A stretch of DNA of 38,651 nucleotides, taken from assembly GCA_002686705.1 (NCBI GenBank), contig NYYH01000086.1, positions 1 through 38,651 on the forward strand, in the 5' to 3' direction. The notes under the pieces are model-generated. The model saw nothing but the letters and a program-made list of their open reading frames with translations, ran no database searches and was not told the DNA's origin. Origin of the DNA: Bacteroidota bacterium (GTDB lineage Bacteria > Bacteroidota > Bacteroidia > Bacteroidales > F082). Every line of letters begins with the position of its first letter. The stretch's first letter is position 1. Positions 1-9,218 of this stretch are shown here, in pieces. Made by a program: the position numbers and the translations under genes.

Positions 1-86
1 CAACAAGTCAACATCACAAAATCATAGACATAATGAAAGAAATTTAGAAAAATGTCTACCTTAGCTTTGTCTTATGATGGGGGATA

Positions 87-1231
87 CTACAATACTAAGT
101 AAATAAACTGTAAGTAGATTACAAGACCAAACAAGTACAAATACTTATAAAATTTTCTGTATACGAGTGTTATTGATAAAATAATAAGTGGTACAACAAC
201 AAGTAGTCTAATTACATCCTTGAAAAGCTCCGGTCTGTTCTCAAATATTAAGATTGAAGCAAATAGACCCAAGATTAATGCAGCACTAATATATCTAGTA
301 AATATTTTCAAAAGCAATTTCTTATAGAAAGCACTCTCGTCTGTATCAGCCCTTAACAACCTATTCTTAATCAACTTGAACACTATGATAAGTATAATTA
401 TCAGCACAAGTTGAAATACGACTTGCGGTATATTATCCTTCATGTATTTCTCTAATTCAACAACTTCCATTTCATAGAAAAATATAAGAGGTTCTCTAAA
501 TTCCCAATTGCCTTCATTATTATATTTAGTTGCAAAAAATGAAGGTTGATGACGCACAAATATTTCACTTGTCTTATCTGATATAGCTTTGTCAATCCTA
601 TCTAAATGCTCAATTAAAAGTACTCCTTCTTCAGTAGTGCTATCTAACATTGAAAGTAATTTATCATTCTTTTGTTGAACCTGATCCACTACCCCACTCA
701 ATTGAGAAATTAGCTCAACAACACGCTGAATAACTGTGGGTTCTGTACCTTCCTCCAGAATTGCTGTTTTCGTATTTTTCCATATCTGAATCTCATCCTC
801 AAAATCATTTTTGTACTCATTTAAATTTTTAATATCAGAGGCTAGAGTAGTTTTCTGGATTTCCAGTACATCATTAAATTTCTTCCAATAAACTCTTTTA
901 TTATTTAGGTATCGAATATTCTTTGTTCTCAAATCATGGGCCATATCAGACTTAAGCAGACTACTCACAAGCTCAACTAATGAATCATTTAGAATTCCTA
1001 TCTCTCTAATTTCCTCATCTGTCAGCAAGGTCTCCAACAGCCTGTTGGTTTGAGTCCAAACTTCCCCAGATTTTATAGAAATTTCTGATATATTTATGAT
1101 TTTTAATTCAGGTACAACTGTATCTGAAAGAATTGGGTTGGATTCCTGTGCTATAGAACCTAATGTACTATGCAAGCTAAGCACCATTAACAAAGGCAGA
1201 AATAATTTTATAAAAAATTGCTGGTTTTCAT
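87..1231 (-). pseudogene. MscS-type mechanosensitive channel, N-terminal part only, frameshifted at the start
   Basis: The open part (87-1193) encodes an extracytoplasmic coiled-coil-rich region followed by about four hydrophobic helices in the last 110 residues. This is the architecture of the N-terminal half of large Bacteroidota mechanosensitive channels, which usually run on through a pore helix and MscS beta domain to about 800 residues. Here the frame stops at 87, so the MscS core is missing. The start also looks broken. An ATG at 1229-1231 reads MKTSNF and then hits a stop. Adding one T to the six-T run (A-run 1212-1217 on the plus strand) joins it to IKLFLPLLMVLSLH, giving a normal signal peptide ending near SIAQ. 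Family assignment is moderate, since the diagnostic domain lies outside the readable frame. Stretches beyond the stop stay partly open toward the window edge, so decay or several indels are possible. Confidence 0.6.
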
Positions 1232-1319
1232 ACTCATCGAATTAATATGACTAACTATACTTTTATCAATGTTTTATTATCACACTACTAACTAAATTTA
1301 ATTTAATAGGACTAAACTT

Positions 1320-1327
1320 CAAATATA
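1320..1327 (-). promoter_or_regulatory. Bacteroidota -7 promoter element for the MscS-like gene
   Basis: Read on the minus strand this is TATATTTG, an exact match to the Bacteroidota TAnnTTTG element. It lies about 90 bases upstream of the proposed ATG at 1231 and is divergent from the promoter at 1398. No clear -33 TTTG box is seen. Confidence 0.45.
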
Positions 1328-1397
1328 ATGCATTTATAAATCTCTGCTAAAAAATATAAATCAAAAATTAACTGCTTCGACTGTTATAAAAAACAAA

Positions 1398-1405
1398 TAT
1401 CTTTG
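1398..1405 (+). promoter_or_regulatory. Bacteroidota -7 promoter element for the secreted PNGase F/LamG protein
   Basis: TATCTTTG matches TAnnTTTG exactly, 42 bases before the ATG at 1448. The element overlaps the in-frame TTG at 1403, which argues against that codon as a start and supports 1448. Confidence 0.55.
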
Positions 1406-1447
1406 CTGCTCCTAAAGGGTATAAACATTTTAAATATTAAAACATTT

Positions 1448-4400
1448 ATGAAAGCACTTACTACTTTTTGCATCACTTTTTTCTCATTCGCTATGTTAGC
1501 TCAATCAGTTGGTGACACCATTATTATCCCAACTTATAATTATACTCAAACGCAAGGCGGTGGAATAAGAGATACTATGATAGATTTTCCGGATGACCCA
1601 ACTCAGTCGTATGAAAAAATAATAATGCTCTATAATATGAGATGTAAAGATGGGCTGATCTCCATCCCCGGAAATACAAACCGCGGTTGTGGAGAATGGG
1701 ATTATTCATGTAATACCTATATAACAGATTCATCAAGAGTTGATTCGGTACTAAGCTACACAAATTCATATTATATTTCGGCTTTCACCAGTACAACCTT
1801 CCCGTATGTTGAAACACCTATTTATGATTATTATCAATACAGGCAAAAACAAGTTGAAATTGATAATACGATTTCAGAAACCTTAAGCACAATTGGATCG
1901 GGTAATCTATCCCTACCAAATGTATTGGCTACAGATAATAATTCTGGTAAGTCGCAATATTTATATACTGAATCAGAATTATCAGCAGCCGGAATTACAG
2001 CCGGTGACATTGACGGAATTCTGTTGAACATTATTAACAGTAGCGCTGATGCGGAGTATTTACAAGTAAAAATTAAACATACGGATAAAACTACTTTAGA
2101 TGGAAATGATCCTGATATTGATAATTTTACTAGCGTCAATTTTAAAACTAAATCTCTAAACGCTGGTATAATCAGGTTTCAGTTTTATACGCCTTTTGCC
2201 TGGAATGGCACATCAAACTTGCTCGTAGAATTTTCTTTCACTAACAACAATACAAGTACTCCACTAAATGTAGAAGGTGAAAATACAGGAATTGTGACAG
2301 GGATTTACACCAATAATGGATATAACCTCAATGCTGTGAATGGTAAAATTGATATCCCTACAGGACCAATGTCAAGCATAAGTGATGAAATAACAATTAC
2401 CTTCTGGAGTTATGGGAATGAAAATGTTCAACCCATTCATAACAGCATTCTTCATGGAGTTGACGACAACAATAACAGACAAGTAAATCTTCATTTACCA
2501 TGGGGAAATTCGAGTATTTATTGGGATTGTGGTAATGATGGAACTGGCTACGACAGGATAAATAAGGGTGCAACATCAGATGAATATAAAGGTAGCTGGA
2601 GCCATTGGGCAGTAACAAAAAATGCCTCTAGTGGTGATATGAAAATTTACCACAATGGTGAACTATGGCATTCTGGGACTAATAAAACCAGGCTCATCGA
2701 TATACAGGAATTTATTATCGCTACTAGTGGAAATGCCAACCGCTCGTATTATGGTAATATTGATGAGTTCCGGATTTGGAATACAGAGCTTAGCGAAGAA
2801 ACTATACAGAACTGGATGTACAAACCTGTTAGTACTTCCCATCCTAATTACTCTAATTTAGTAGCGTATTACAGTATGAACGAAGGAAGTGGAACAACAG
2901 TTGCCGACGCTTCAGTGAATGCCGAAGTTGGAACAATTACTGATTTTCTTTATTGGGTATACGAACGTGGGGGAGCTCTTGTAAGAGGTTTTATAGAAAC
3001 AACTGAAAGGCCAAACCTTACATTTGCTCAAGGTAATTATGATCTAACTATAACAGATCAAATAGTAACTGATTCAATTTTGTTGACTCCAAATATTGTC
3101 AGAGAGTATGAAATAATACCTCGTTACGGTACCATGTTACATGATAGCATTAATGAAGTTTCTGTTAATGAATTTTGGGAAGCTCAATATCAGTATACCT
3201 TTGATCCTGAAGGTATTGCAATAGACTCCGTTGCAGTTGTAGCAACTGACACAATTGAAAATACAGAATTAGTATACTTTAGCAGATATCCATCAAAATA
3301 TGAGATAATGTCGTTCGTAACACCTTATGGAATCTATCTTGATTTAGGAATGGAAGGAAAAACCTGGGCATTTGATGTTACTGATTATTCACCAATTCTT
3401 AAAGGCAAAAAAAGAATGACAATTGAACGTGGTGGACAACGACAGGAGGATATGGATATTAAATTTATGTACATTGTTGGCACACCTCCACGAGAAGTCA
3501 TAGATATAAATCAGCTATGGAGGCCTGATAGCAAAGGTTATACAAGCATCATCAATAACAGGTCTTTCGAAGAAAGAGACTTCTATTTTAATCCTAACGG
3601 GGATGTTTTTAAACTTCGCTCGGTTATAACCGGACATGGACAGCAAGGGGAATTTACACCACGTCAGCATACTTTTAACATAAATGGTGGCGACATAGAA
3701 TATGAATGGACAGTGTGGACAGAATGTTCTACAATTCCAATATATCCCCAAGGAGGTACCTGGATATATGACAGGGCAGGTTGGTGTCCTGGTGATCCAA
3801 GTGATCTTTACGAATATGATATTACAGAATACGTAGGACCAGGGCAAACACATTCAATTGATTATGGTTTGGTTTATGCAAATGGAGCTTCAAATTATAT
3901 TGTTAACAATCAATTAGTAACTTATGGAGAACCTAGCTTCAGTTTGGATGCTGCTATAATTAATATCTTAAAACCAAACAGTACTGACGCTAGTGAAGAA
4001 AGATTCAATCCTGCATGTTCTTATCCCGAAGTTGTTATTCAAAATACAGGATCAACTACTTTAACAAGTTTGGATATTGAATACTTTGTTGAAGGTGGAG
4101 AAACTGAAAACTATGCGTGGAATGGATCACTGGATTTTTTAGAGCAGGATACAGTTATTTTGCCCATCGATGATATTTCATTCTGGATCAGCGGGTCAAA
4201 TTCATTTACAGCAAATATCAGCAATCCAAATAATCAGGAAGATGAATACGAATACAATAATACCTATACTTCACAATTCGAAGACATTCATGTATACCCT
4301 GATGGTGAATATTATACTATACTATTGAAAACGAATAACTACGGTTGGCAAACATCATACGAATTGTCTGATGGAGAAGGTAATTTGTTGTATGAGAGAC

Positions 4401-4900
4401 ATGACTGTGATAATAATACTATTTACGAAGATGAGTTCTATCTTTTCCCTGGCTGCTATAATTTGCGAATTGATGATTCAGGGGATAACGGTCTTGAATT
4501 TTGGCACCAGCCAAATCAAGGGGTTGGCTATTTTAGGATAAAAAATTCTGATGGTGGAACTCTTTATACATTCGATCCTGATTTTGGAGGATTTGCGTCC
4601 TTTGAATTTGGTATTGGCAATATCACAAAAATTGATGATGTAACCAGTCCTTTTGTGCTTAACGTTTTTCCAAATCCAACTTCTGATAAAGTTACTGTTA
4701 CAATTAATAGTGTAGAAAATAGTACATTATCCGTTAGCATTACAAACTCAATGCTTGTGAAAATAATGGAAAAGGAATGGTCAGTTAATGATAGCAAATT
4801 CAATACAGAGATTGATTTGAACCATCTTCCTGCCGGGATCTATTTTATTCAAATCAACTATGGTGATCAAACAAAAACAAAAAAGGTCATTAAATATTAA
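1448..4900 (+). CDS. T9SS-secreted PNGase F-related protein with LamG domain
   Basis: This is a 1150-residue exported protein. Residues 1-19 form a signal peptide ending AMLAQ, and the start at 1448 is chosen because it opens this peptide. A Cys-rich motif CGEWDYSC lies at about residues 81-88. A LamG/concanavalin-type sandwich spans about 294-497 (ITFWSYG, IDEFRIWN, YYSMNEGSG). A region around 620-800 contains GTWIYDRAGWCPG (about 770-782), a signature of the peptide-N-glycosidase F C-terminal beta-sandwich family. The end (about 1072-1150) is a T9SS type A sorting domain (FPNPTSDKV ... PAGIYFIQI). Known family: PNGase F releases N-glycans from glycoproteins. I infer a cell-surface or secreted role on glycoproteins or glycans, but I could not confirm the catalytic acidic residues. 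It is a single transcription unit with its own promoter and a terminator at 4934-4972. Confidence 0.75.
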   Translation: MKALTTFCITFFSFAMLAQSVGDTIIIPTYNYTQTQGGGIRDTMIDFPDDPTQSYEKIIMLYNMRCKDGLISIPGNTNRGCGEWDYSCNTYITDSSRVDSVLSYTNSYYISAFTSTTFPYVETPIYDYYQYRQKQVEIDNTISETLSTIGSGNLSLPNVLATDNNSGKSQYLYTESELSAAGITAGDIDGILLNIINSSADAEYLQVKIKHTDKTTLDGNDPDIDNFTSVNFKTKSLNAGIIRFQFYTPFAWNGTSNLLVEFSFTNNNTSTPLNVEGENTGIVTGIYTNNGYNLNAVNGKIDIPTGPMSSISDEITITFWSYGNENVQPIHNSILHGVDDNNNRQVNLHLPWGNSSIYWDCGNDGTGYDRINKGATSDEYKGSWSHWAVTKNASSGDMKIYHNGELWHSGTNKTRLIDIQEFIIATSGNANRSYYGNIDEFRIWNTELSEETIQNWMYKPVSTSHPNYSNLVAYYSMNEGSGTTVADASVNAEVGTITDFLYWVYERGGALVRGFIETTERPNLTFAQGNYDLTITDQIVTDSILLTPNIVREYEIIPRYGTMLHDSINEVSVNEFWEAQYQYTFDPEGIAIDSVAVVATDTIENTELVYFSRYPSKYEIMSFVTPYGIYLDLGMEGKTWAFDVTDYSPILKGKKRMTIERGGQRQEDMDIKFMYIVGTPPREVIDINQLWRPDSKGYTSIINNRSFEERDFYFNPNGDVFKLRSVITGHGQQGEFTPRQHTFNINGGDIEYEWTVWTECSTIPIYPQGGTWIYDRAGWCPGDPSDLYEYDITEYVGPGQTHSIDYGLVYANGASNYIVNNQLVTYGEPSFSLDAAIINILKPNSTDASEERFNPACSYPEVVIQNTGSTTLTSLDIEYFVEGGETENYAWNGSLDFLEQDTVILPIDDISFWISGSNSFTANISNPNNQEDEYEYNNTYTSQFEDIHVYPDGEYYTILLKTNNYGWQTSYELSDGEGNLLYERHDCDNNTIYEDEFYLFPGCYNLRIDDSGDNGLEFWHQPNQGVGYFRIKNSDGGTLYTFDPDFGGFASFEFGIGNITKIDDVTSPFVLNVFPNPTSDKVTVTINSVENSTLSVSITNSMLVKIMEKEWSVNDSKFNTEIDLNHLPAGIYFIQINYGDQTKTKKVIKY

Positions 4901-4933
4901 TTTGACAACCATTGTTTTTAAAGACTGATCGTG

Positions 4934-4972
4934 AACTTAATTTTATGATTCTTCCACGTAATTAAGTTTTTT
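4934..4972 (+). terminator. Rho-independent terminator after the PNGase F/LamG gene
   Basis: AACTTAATT (4934-4942) and AATTAAGTT (4960-4968) form a perfect 9-bp stem with a 17-base loop, running into TTTTTT. It lies 34 bases after the stop codon. The stem is AT-rich and the loop long, so strength is uncertain. Confidence 0.55.
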
Positions 4973-5015
4973 GAATTCTGTATACTTTAGTAAATACAAC
5001 TTCTCGTTTAATAAT

Positions 5016-5023
5016 TATATTTG
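5016..5023 (+). promoter_or_regulatory. Bacteroidota -7 promoter element for the radical SAM pair
   Basis: TATATTTG is an exact TAnnTTTG match 18 bases before the ATG at 5042. It overlaps an in-frame TTG at 5021, so the gene must start at the ATG. Confidence 0.5.
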
Positions 5024-5041
5024 TCCCGAGAACATTCAATT

Positions 5042-6445
5042 ATGCTAGCAAAAAAGAAAAAACTACTTCTTATAAATCCTTTAAATTCAGGCACTAAAGG
5101 ACTAATAATTCATAAGCAGGTTATTTATCCCCCTTTGGGTTTAGGAATAATCGCTACACTAACACCTGATGATTGGGAAGTAGAACTATTGGATGAAAAT
5201 TTTGATGATTTTGAATATAAAGATGCAGATCTCGTTGCCCTAACAGCTCTTACTTCTAGCGTAACACGTGCTTATGAAATTGCAAGTTACTATCGTGAAA
5301 AAGGAATAACAACAGTAATAGGAGGTATTCATGCGTCAATGATGCCAGGTGAGGCCATCAAATTTGTAGATGCTGTTGTTATTGGTGAAGTTGAAAGCGT
5401 TTGGCCAAGCCTAATTGAAGATTTTGAAAAAGGCGAAATAAAGAAAAACTATACAGGAATATTATTATCTATGGAAAATGCTGTTAAACCACAGCGTGAC
5501 CTTTTCCATAGAGACTATAATTTTGCAAGTATTCAAACAACTAGAGGTTGTCCGATGAGCTGTGACTTCTGCTCTGTACATACTTTTAATGGCAACTCCT
5601 ATCGCTTAAGACCTGTGGATGAAGTGCTTGACGAGTTGGAAACTCTTGAACACAATCTTGTTTATTTTGTTGATGACAACCTGATCGGTTATGGGAAAAG
5701 ATCTCAACAAAGAGCCATTGAATTATTTAAAGGAATTATTGAACGCGGAATAAAGATTGATTGGTTTTGCTCAGCCTCAATGAACTTTGCTGACAATGAG
5801 GAGGTTCTTAAATACGCCGCTGAAAGTGGTTGCAGGATGGTACTGCTTGGAATTGAATCAGAACGTATTGAACAATTGCAGGACATGAATAAAAAGCTAA
5901 ATGCCAAAATGGGTATTGATAGCTATGATAAAGTATTTAATAAGATACATAAACATGGGATTGCTGTATTAGGAGCCTTCATTTACGGATTACAAACAGA
6001 CACTCCTGAGTCGATGGCTGCCCGAACTGATTACATAAATACTGCATCAATTGATACTGTTCAAGCAACCATTCTTACTCCTCTTCCAGGTACAAGATTG
6101 TTTAACAGCATGATCAAAGAAGGCAAAATTATACTTAACGATTATCCTAACGACTGGCAATATTACCATTTCAGCAAAGTTGTTTTTAAACACGATATAA
6201 TGGTGCCTGAAGTTATCAGCAAAGAGATAGAGAAAAACTGGGAAAAGTTGTATAATGTAAAAACATTGAAAAAGAAGTTTATGCGCACTCTAAAACAAAC
6301 GAAAAGCCCTATTGCAGGAATATGGTCATATGGGTCAAATTTGCAATATTACAACTTGGTTTTTGAACATGACAACAGTAGGCCACAAATTGACTTAGTT
6401 GATATTTTTGGTTTAAAAGAATTTGAATCAAACCCATTTTTGTGA
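5042..6445 (+). CDS. Cobalamin-binding-domain radical SAM protein (copy 1)
   Basis: A 467-residue protein. Residues 1 to about 140 resemble a B12-binding Rossmann domain (LLLINP, a switch to LDENF, ALTALTSSVTRAYEIA, VIGGIHASMMPGEA, VVIGEVE), although the histidine-ligand DxHxxG motif is absent. The radical SAM core starts with CPMSCDFC, placing the three [4Fe-4S] cysteines at residues 170, 174 and 177, followed by SAM-binding strands (VYFVDDNLIG, MVLLGIES, TILTPLPGT). A C-terminal extension of about 120 residues completes the usual length of B12-binding radical SAM proteins with a DUF4070-like tail. Such enzymes perform radical methylations or rearrangements; the substrate here is unknown. 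A close paralogue follows 15 bases downstream. The start at 5042 is preferred because the earlier TTG lies inside the promoter element. Confidence 0.85.
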   Translation: MLAKKKKLLLINPLNSGTKGLIIHKQVIYPPLGLGIIATLTPDDWEVELLDENFDDFEYKDADLVALTALTSSVTRAYEIASYYREKGITTVIGGIHASMMPGEAIKFVDAVVIGEVESVWPSLIEDFEKGEIKKNYTGILLSMENAVKPQRDLFHRDYNFASIQTTRGCPMSCDFCSVHTFNGNSYRLRPVDEVLDELETLEHNLVYFVDDNLIGYGKRSQQRAIELFKGIIERGIKIDWFCSASMNFADNEEVLKYAAESGCRMVLLGIESERIEQLQDMNKKLNAKMGIDSYDKVFNKIHKHGIAVLGAFIYGLQTDTPESMAARTDYINTASIDTVQATILTPLPGTRLFNSMIKEGKIILNDYPNDWQYYHFSKVVFKHDIMVPEVISKEIEKNWEKLYNVKTLKKKFMRTLKQTKSPIAGIWSYGSNLQYYNLVFEHDNSRPQIDLVDIFGLKEFESNPFL

Positions 6446-6460
6446 AGAATAGCTCTAATT

Positions 6461-7824
6461 ATGTCGAATAAAAAATACAAGCTTCTACTCATAAATCCAT
6501 TAAGCACAAAACGTGCAGGCTTCGTTACAGACCAGAAGTTAATTTCTCCTCCAATGAGCTTAGGAATAATAGCTGCACTTACACCTGAGCATTGGGATAT
6601 TGAATTACATGACGAGAATCTTAACCGATTTGAATTTAAAGAAGCCGACCTGGTGGGATTAACAGCTCTAACATCTCAGGTAACACGTGCTTATGAAATT
6701 GCATCTATTTACAAAAAGAAGAATATTCCAACAATAATGGGAGGAATTCATGTTTCAATGATGCAAGATGAAGCATTAAGCTATGCTGACGCAGTTGTGA
6801 TTGGAGAGGCTGAAAGTATTTGGAAAAATGTAATAGTAGATTTCGAAAACAAGACATTAAAACGGATTTATAAAGGCGAACGGCAACCAATGGTTAATTC
6901 ACCGCAACCTCGTATCGATCTTTATAACCCCGGATATACATTAGGGAATGTCCAAACTACAAGGGGATGTCCGATGAAGTGCGATTTTTGTTCGGTGCAT
7001 AATTTTAATGGAAAGCAATATCGCCCTCGACTCGTAAAAGATGTGGTTGATGAATTTGAAAAGATACCACAGGAGAACGTATTTATTATAGATGATAATT
7101 TTGTCGGTTATTCAAAAAAATCAGCAGACAGAGTAGTTGAGATTTGTAAGGAAATAATTAAGCGCGGCATTAAAAAAAACTGGTATTGTGCAGCTTCGAT
7201 GAATATTGTTGATCATCCCGAAGTGATGAAATATGCATCAGAGGCTGGATGCAAGATGATATTTCTCGGTATTGAGTCAGAACTTGTTGATCAACTTGAA
7301 TCGACTAATAAAAAACAAATGTAAAGATTGGTGTCGACAACTTTGCAAAAGTTTATGATAAAATCCACGAATATGGAATGGCAGTTATTGGTGCATTTCT
7401 TTATGGTTTAGAAACTGACACAAAGGAAACAATAGAGAATCGGACAAGGTACATGATTAATGCTGATATTGATGCAATGCAAACCACTGTCATAACTCCA
7501 TTACCAGGAACGGCCTTTTTTGAACGTATGCAAAATGAGGACAGATTAATATACAACAATTTCCCCGATGATTGGGCTCACTATGATTTTGTAGAAGTCG
7601 TTTTTAAACCAAAACTTATGACTGCAGAAGGACTATCTAAATCAATTTATTCTGCTTGGAAAACCTTATATGATGATAAACGGTTGAAAAGGAAATTTAT
7701 AGATGCGTTGAGATTAACCAAAAACCCAATTTCGGCGACATGGTCTTATAATTCAAACCTTCATTATCACAGCTTAGTATTCGAACACAAAAAAGAAAAG
7801 TTAGTACGTAATGTAAAATTATAA
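6461..7824 (+). pseudogene. Cobalamin-binding-domain radical SAM protein (copy 2), frameshifted
   Basis: This is a colinear paralogue of the preceding gene. It has the same LLLINPL opening, the same GGIHVSMM segment, and the CPMKCDFC cluster motif at exactly the same residue, 170. Its frame ends prematurely at 7324, but the missing C-terminal part continues in another frame (KIGVDNFAKVYDKIHEYG ... AVIGAFLYGLETDT) to 7824. Adding one A to the six-A run at 7310-7315 restores TNKKTNVKIGVD, aligning without gaps to MNKKLNAKMGID of copy 1 and giving a full protein of about 454 residues. The fully preserved downstream frame suggests a very recent mutation or a sequence error rather than an old pseudogene. 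An intact product would be a second B12-type radical SAM enzyme, probably with a related substrate. Confidence 0.85.
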
Positions 7825-7878
7825 TGTGTGAATATTGATGATTTGGACCAATCAATTCAACTACTCAGTCATATTTTC

Positions 7879-7886
7879 TATTTTTG
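7879..7886 (+). promoter_or_regulatory. Bacteroidota -7 promoter element for the cysteate synthase gene
   Basis: TATTTTTG is an exact TAnnTTTG match 25 bases before the ATG at 7911. It suggests that the gene is transcribed independently of the radical SAM pair upstream, although read-through is not excluded. Confidence 0.5.
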
Positions 7887-7910
7887 CTCAACTGAATTAA
7901 TGAAATATAC

Positions 7911-9206
7911 ATGAACCATTCAATCCCAAAAACTAAGTATCAATTAATGTCGGTAGCTACCGGAAATATATTCAATGATACTGGCTGGATTCTGGATGCA
8001 CCTGGAGAATCAGAACCAGGATTAGTTAGAGCTGTTTACGAAAAGAAGCAACTAGAACTTAATGATGAAGCGTTTGGGATATACAAGTTAGCTGATTGGT
8101 TACCCGTGCATAAAATGTTACAAGGATCATACGCTCCAATTACTTACAAAAGTAAGGGCCTAGCTAGAAAATTGGGGTTTTCAAACCTCTATATTACTTT
8201 TAGTGGCTATTGGCCCGAGCGTGGTATCAAAATGAAAACTTGCTCGTTTAAAGAAACAGAAGCCTACTCAGTTTGCGGGCGTTTAGATAGTAAAACAGAT
8301 AAAATTCTTGTTGTCGCTTCCGCTGGAAATACTGCTCGTGCTTTTGCACAGGTATGCTCCGATAACAAGATTCCACTCTTATTATGTGTTCCTGAAGATA
8401 ACCTTAACGCACTCTGGTTTGAGACACCACTCGATAATTGCGTTAAACTAATCGCCAGCAGAACTGGTTGTGATTATTTTGATGCAATACACCTCTCGAA
8501 CTTAGCATGTGAGATGGATGGATTTGTTGCTGAGGGAGGGGCAAAAAATATTGCCAGACGAGATGGGATGGGTACTACAATGCTATCAGCAACAACTACT
8601 ATTGGAGAAATTCCTGAGTATTATTTTCAGGCTGTTGGAAGTGGAACGGGTGCTATTGCTGCATGGGAAGCAAATTTGCGTTTAATTGAAGATGGCCGAT
8701 TCGGAAACAGGAAGATGAAACTTATGGTATCTCAAAACTTTCCGTTTCACCCAATATACGATGCCTGGAAAGCAAATTCGAGATCATTGCTTCCTATCGA
8801 TGATATAGAAGCACGAAAACAAGTAGAAATAATTGATGCAAAGGTACTCTCTAACAGAAAACCTCCATATTCGTTAGCTGGAGGATTGTTTGATGCAATG
8901 ACAGATGCTGGTGGAGATGCATTGTTAGCTACAAATGAAGAAGCAAAGATTGCAGGAAATCTTTTTCTTGAAACCGAAGGAATAGATATCCATCCTGCTG
9001 CTGCCATAGCCACAGCAACATTAATAAGTGCTGTTAAAAACAAAGTTGTTAAAAACGATAGTATTTTAATGCTTAATATCACTGGAGGAGGTGAAAATAA
9101 GTTTAAAAAAGAGCGTGAACTACACTATCTTAAACCCGAAATTATTTTCGATGTTGATCCTTATGAATCTGAGGTTAAAGAGCAACTCAACAATCTAATG
9201 TGGTAA
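7911..9206 (+). CDS. Cysteate synthase homologue (PLP-dependent, threonine synthase fold)
   Basis: A 431-residue fold type II PLP enzyme. Lys114 in KTCSFKETEAY is the expected Schiff-base lysine, SAGNTARAF (about 137-145) is the substrate/PLP asparagine loop, and GSGTG (243-247) is the phosphate-binding loop. Segments such as ITFSGYWPERG, VVASAGNTARAFA, EGGAKNIARRDGMGT and QAVGSGTGAIAAWEA match archaeal cysteate synthase much better than ordinary threonine synthase. Known reaction: O-phosphoserine plus sulfite gives L-cysteate plus phosphate, used by Methanosarcina-type methanogens for coenzyme M. The N-terminal zinc-type cysteines of the archaeal enzyme are not visible here. In Bacteroidota, cysteate is the precursor of sulfonolipids (capnine, sulfobacins), so I infer that role; no acyltransferase partner lies in this window. 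It converges on mobA with a 12-base gap. Confidence 0.85.
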   Translation: MNHSIPKTKYQLMSVATGNIFNDTGWILDAPGESEPGLVRAVYEKKQLELNDEAFGIYKLADWLPVHKMLQGSYAPITYKSKGLARKLGFSNLYITFSGYWPERGIKMKTCSFKETEAYSVCGRLDSKTDKILVVASAGNTARAFAQVCSDNKIPLLLCVPEDNLNALWFETPLDNCVKLIASRTGCDYFDAIHLSNLACEMDGFVAEGGAKNIARRDGMGTTMLSATTTIGEIPEYYFQAVGSGTGAIAAWEANLRLIEDGRFGNRKMKLMVSQNFPFHPIYDAWKANSRSLLPIDDIEARKQVEIIDAKVLSNRKPPYSLAGGLFDAMTDAGGDALLATNEEAKIAGNLFLETEGIDIHPAAAIATATLISAVKNKVVKNDSILMLNITGGGENKFKKERELHYLKPEIIFDVDPYESEVKEQLNNLMW

Positions 9207-9218
9207 CTATTTATTTAA

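Noticed and set aside
1403..1447. An upstream TTG start for the PNGase F/LamG protein
   Set aside because: The codon sits inside the TATCTTTG promoter element, and the ATG at 1448 opens a clean signal peptide.
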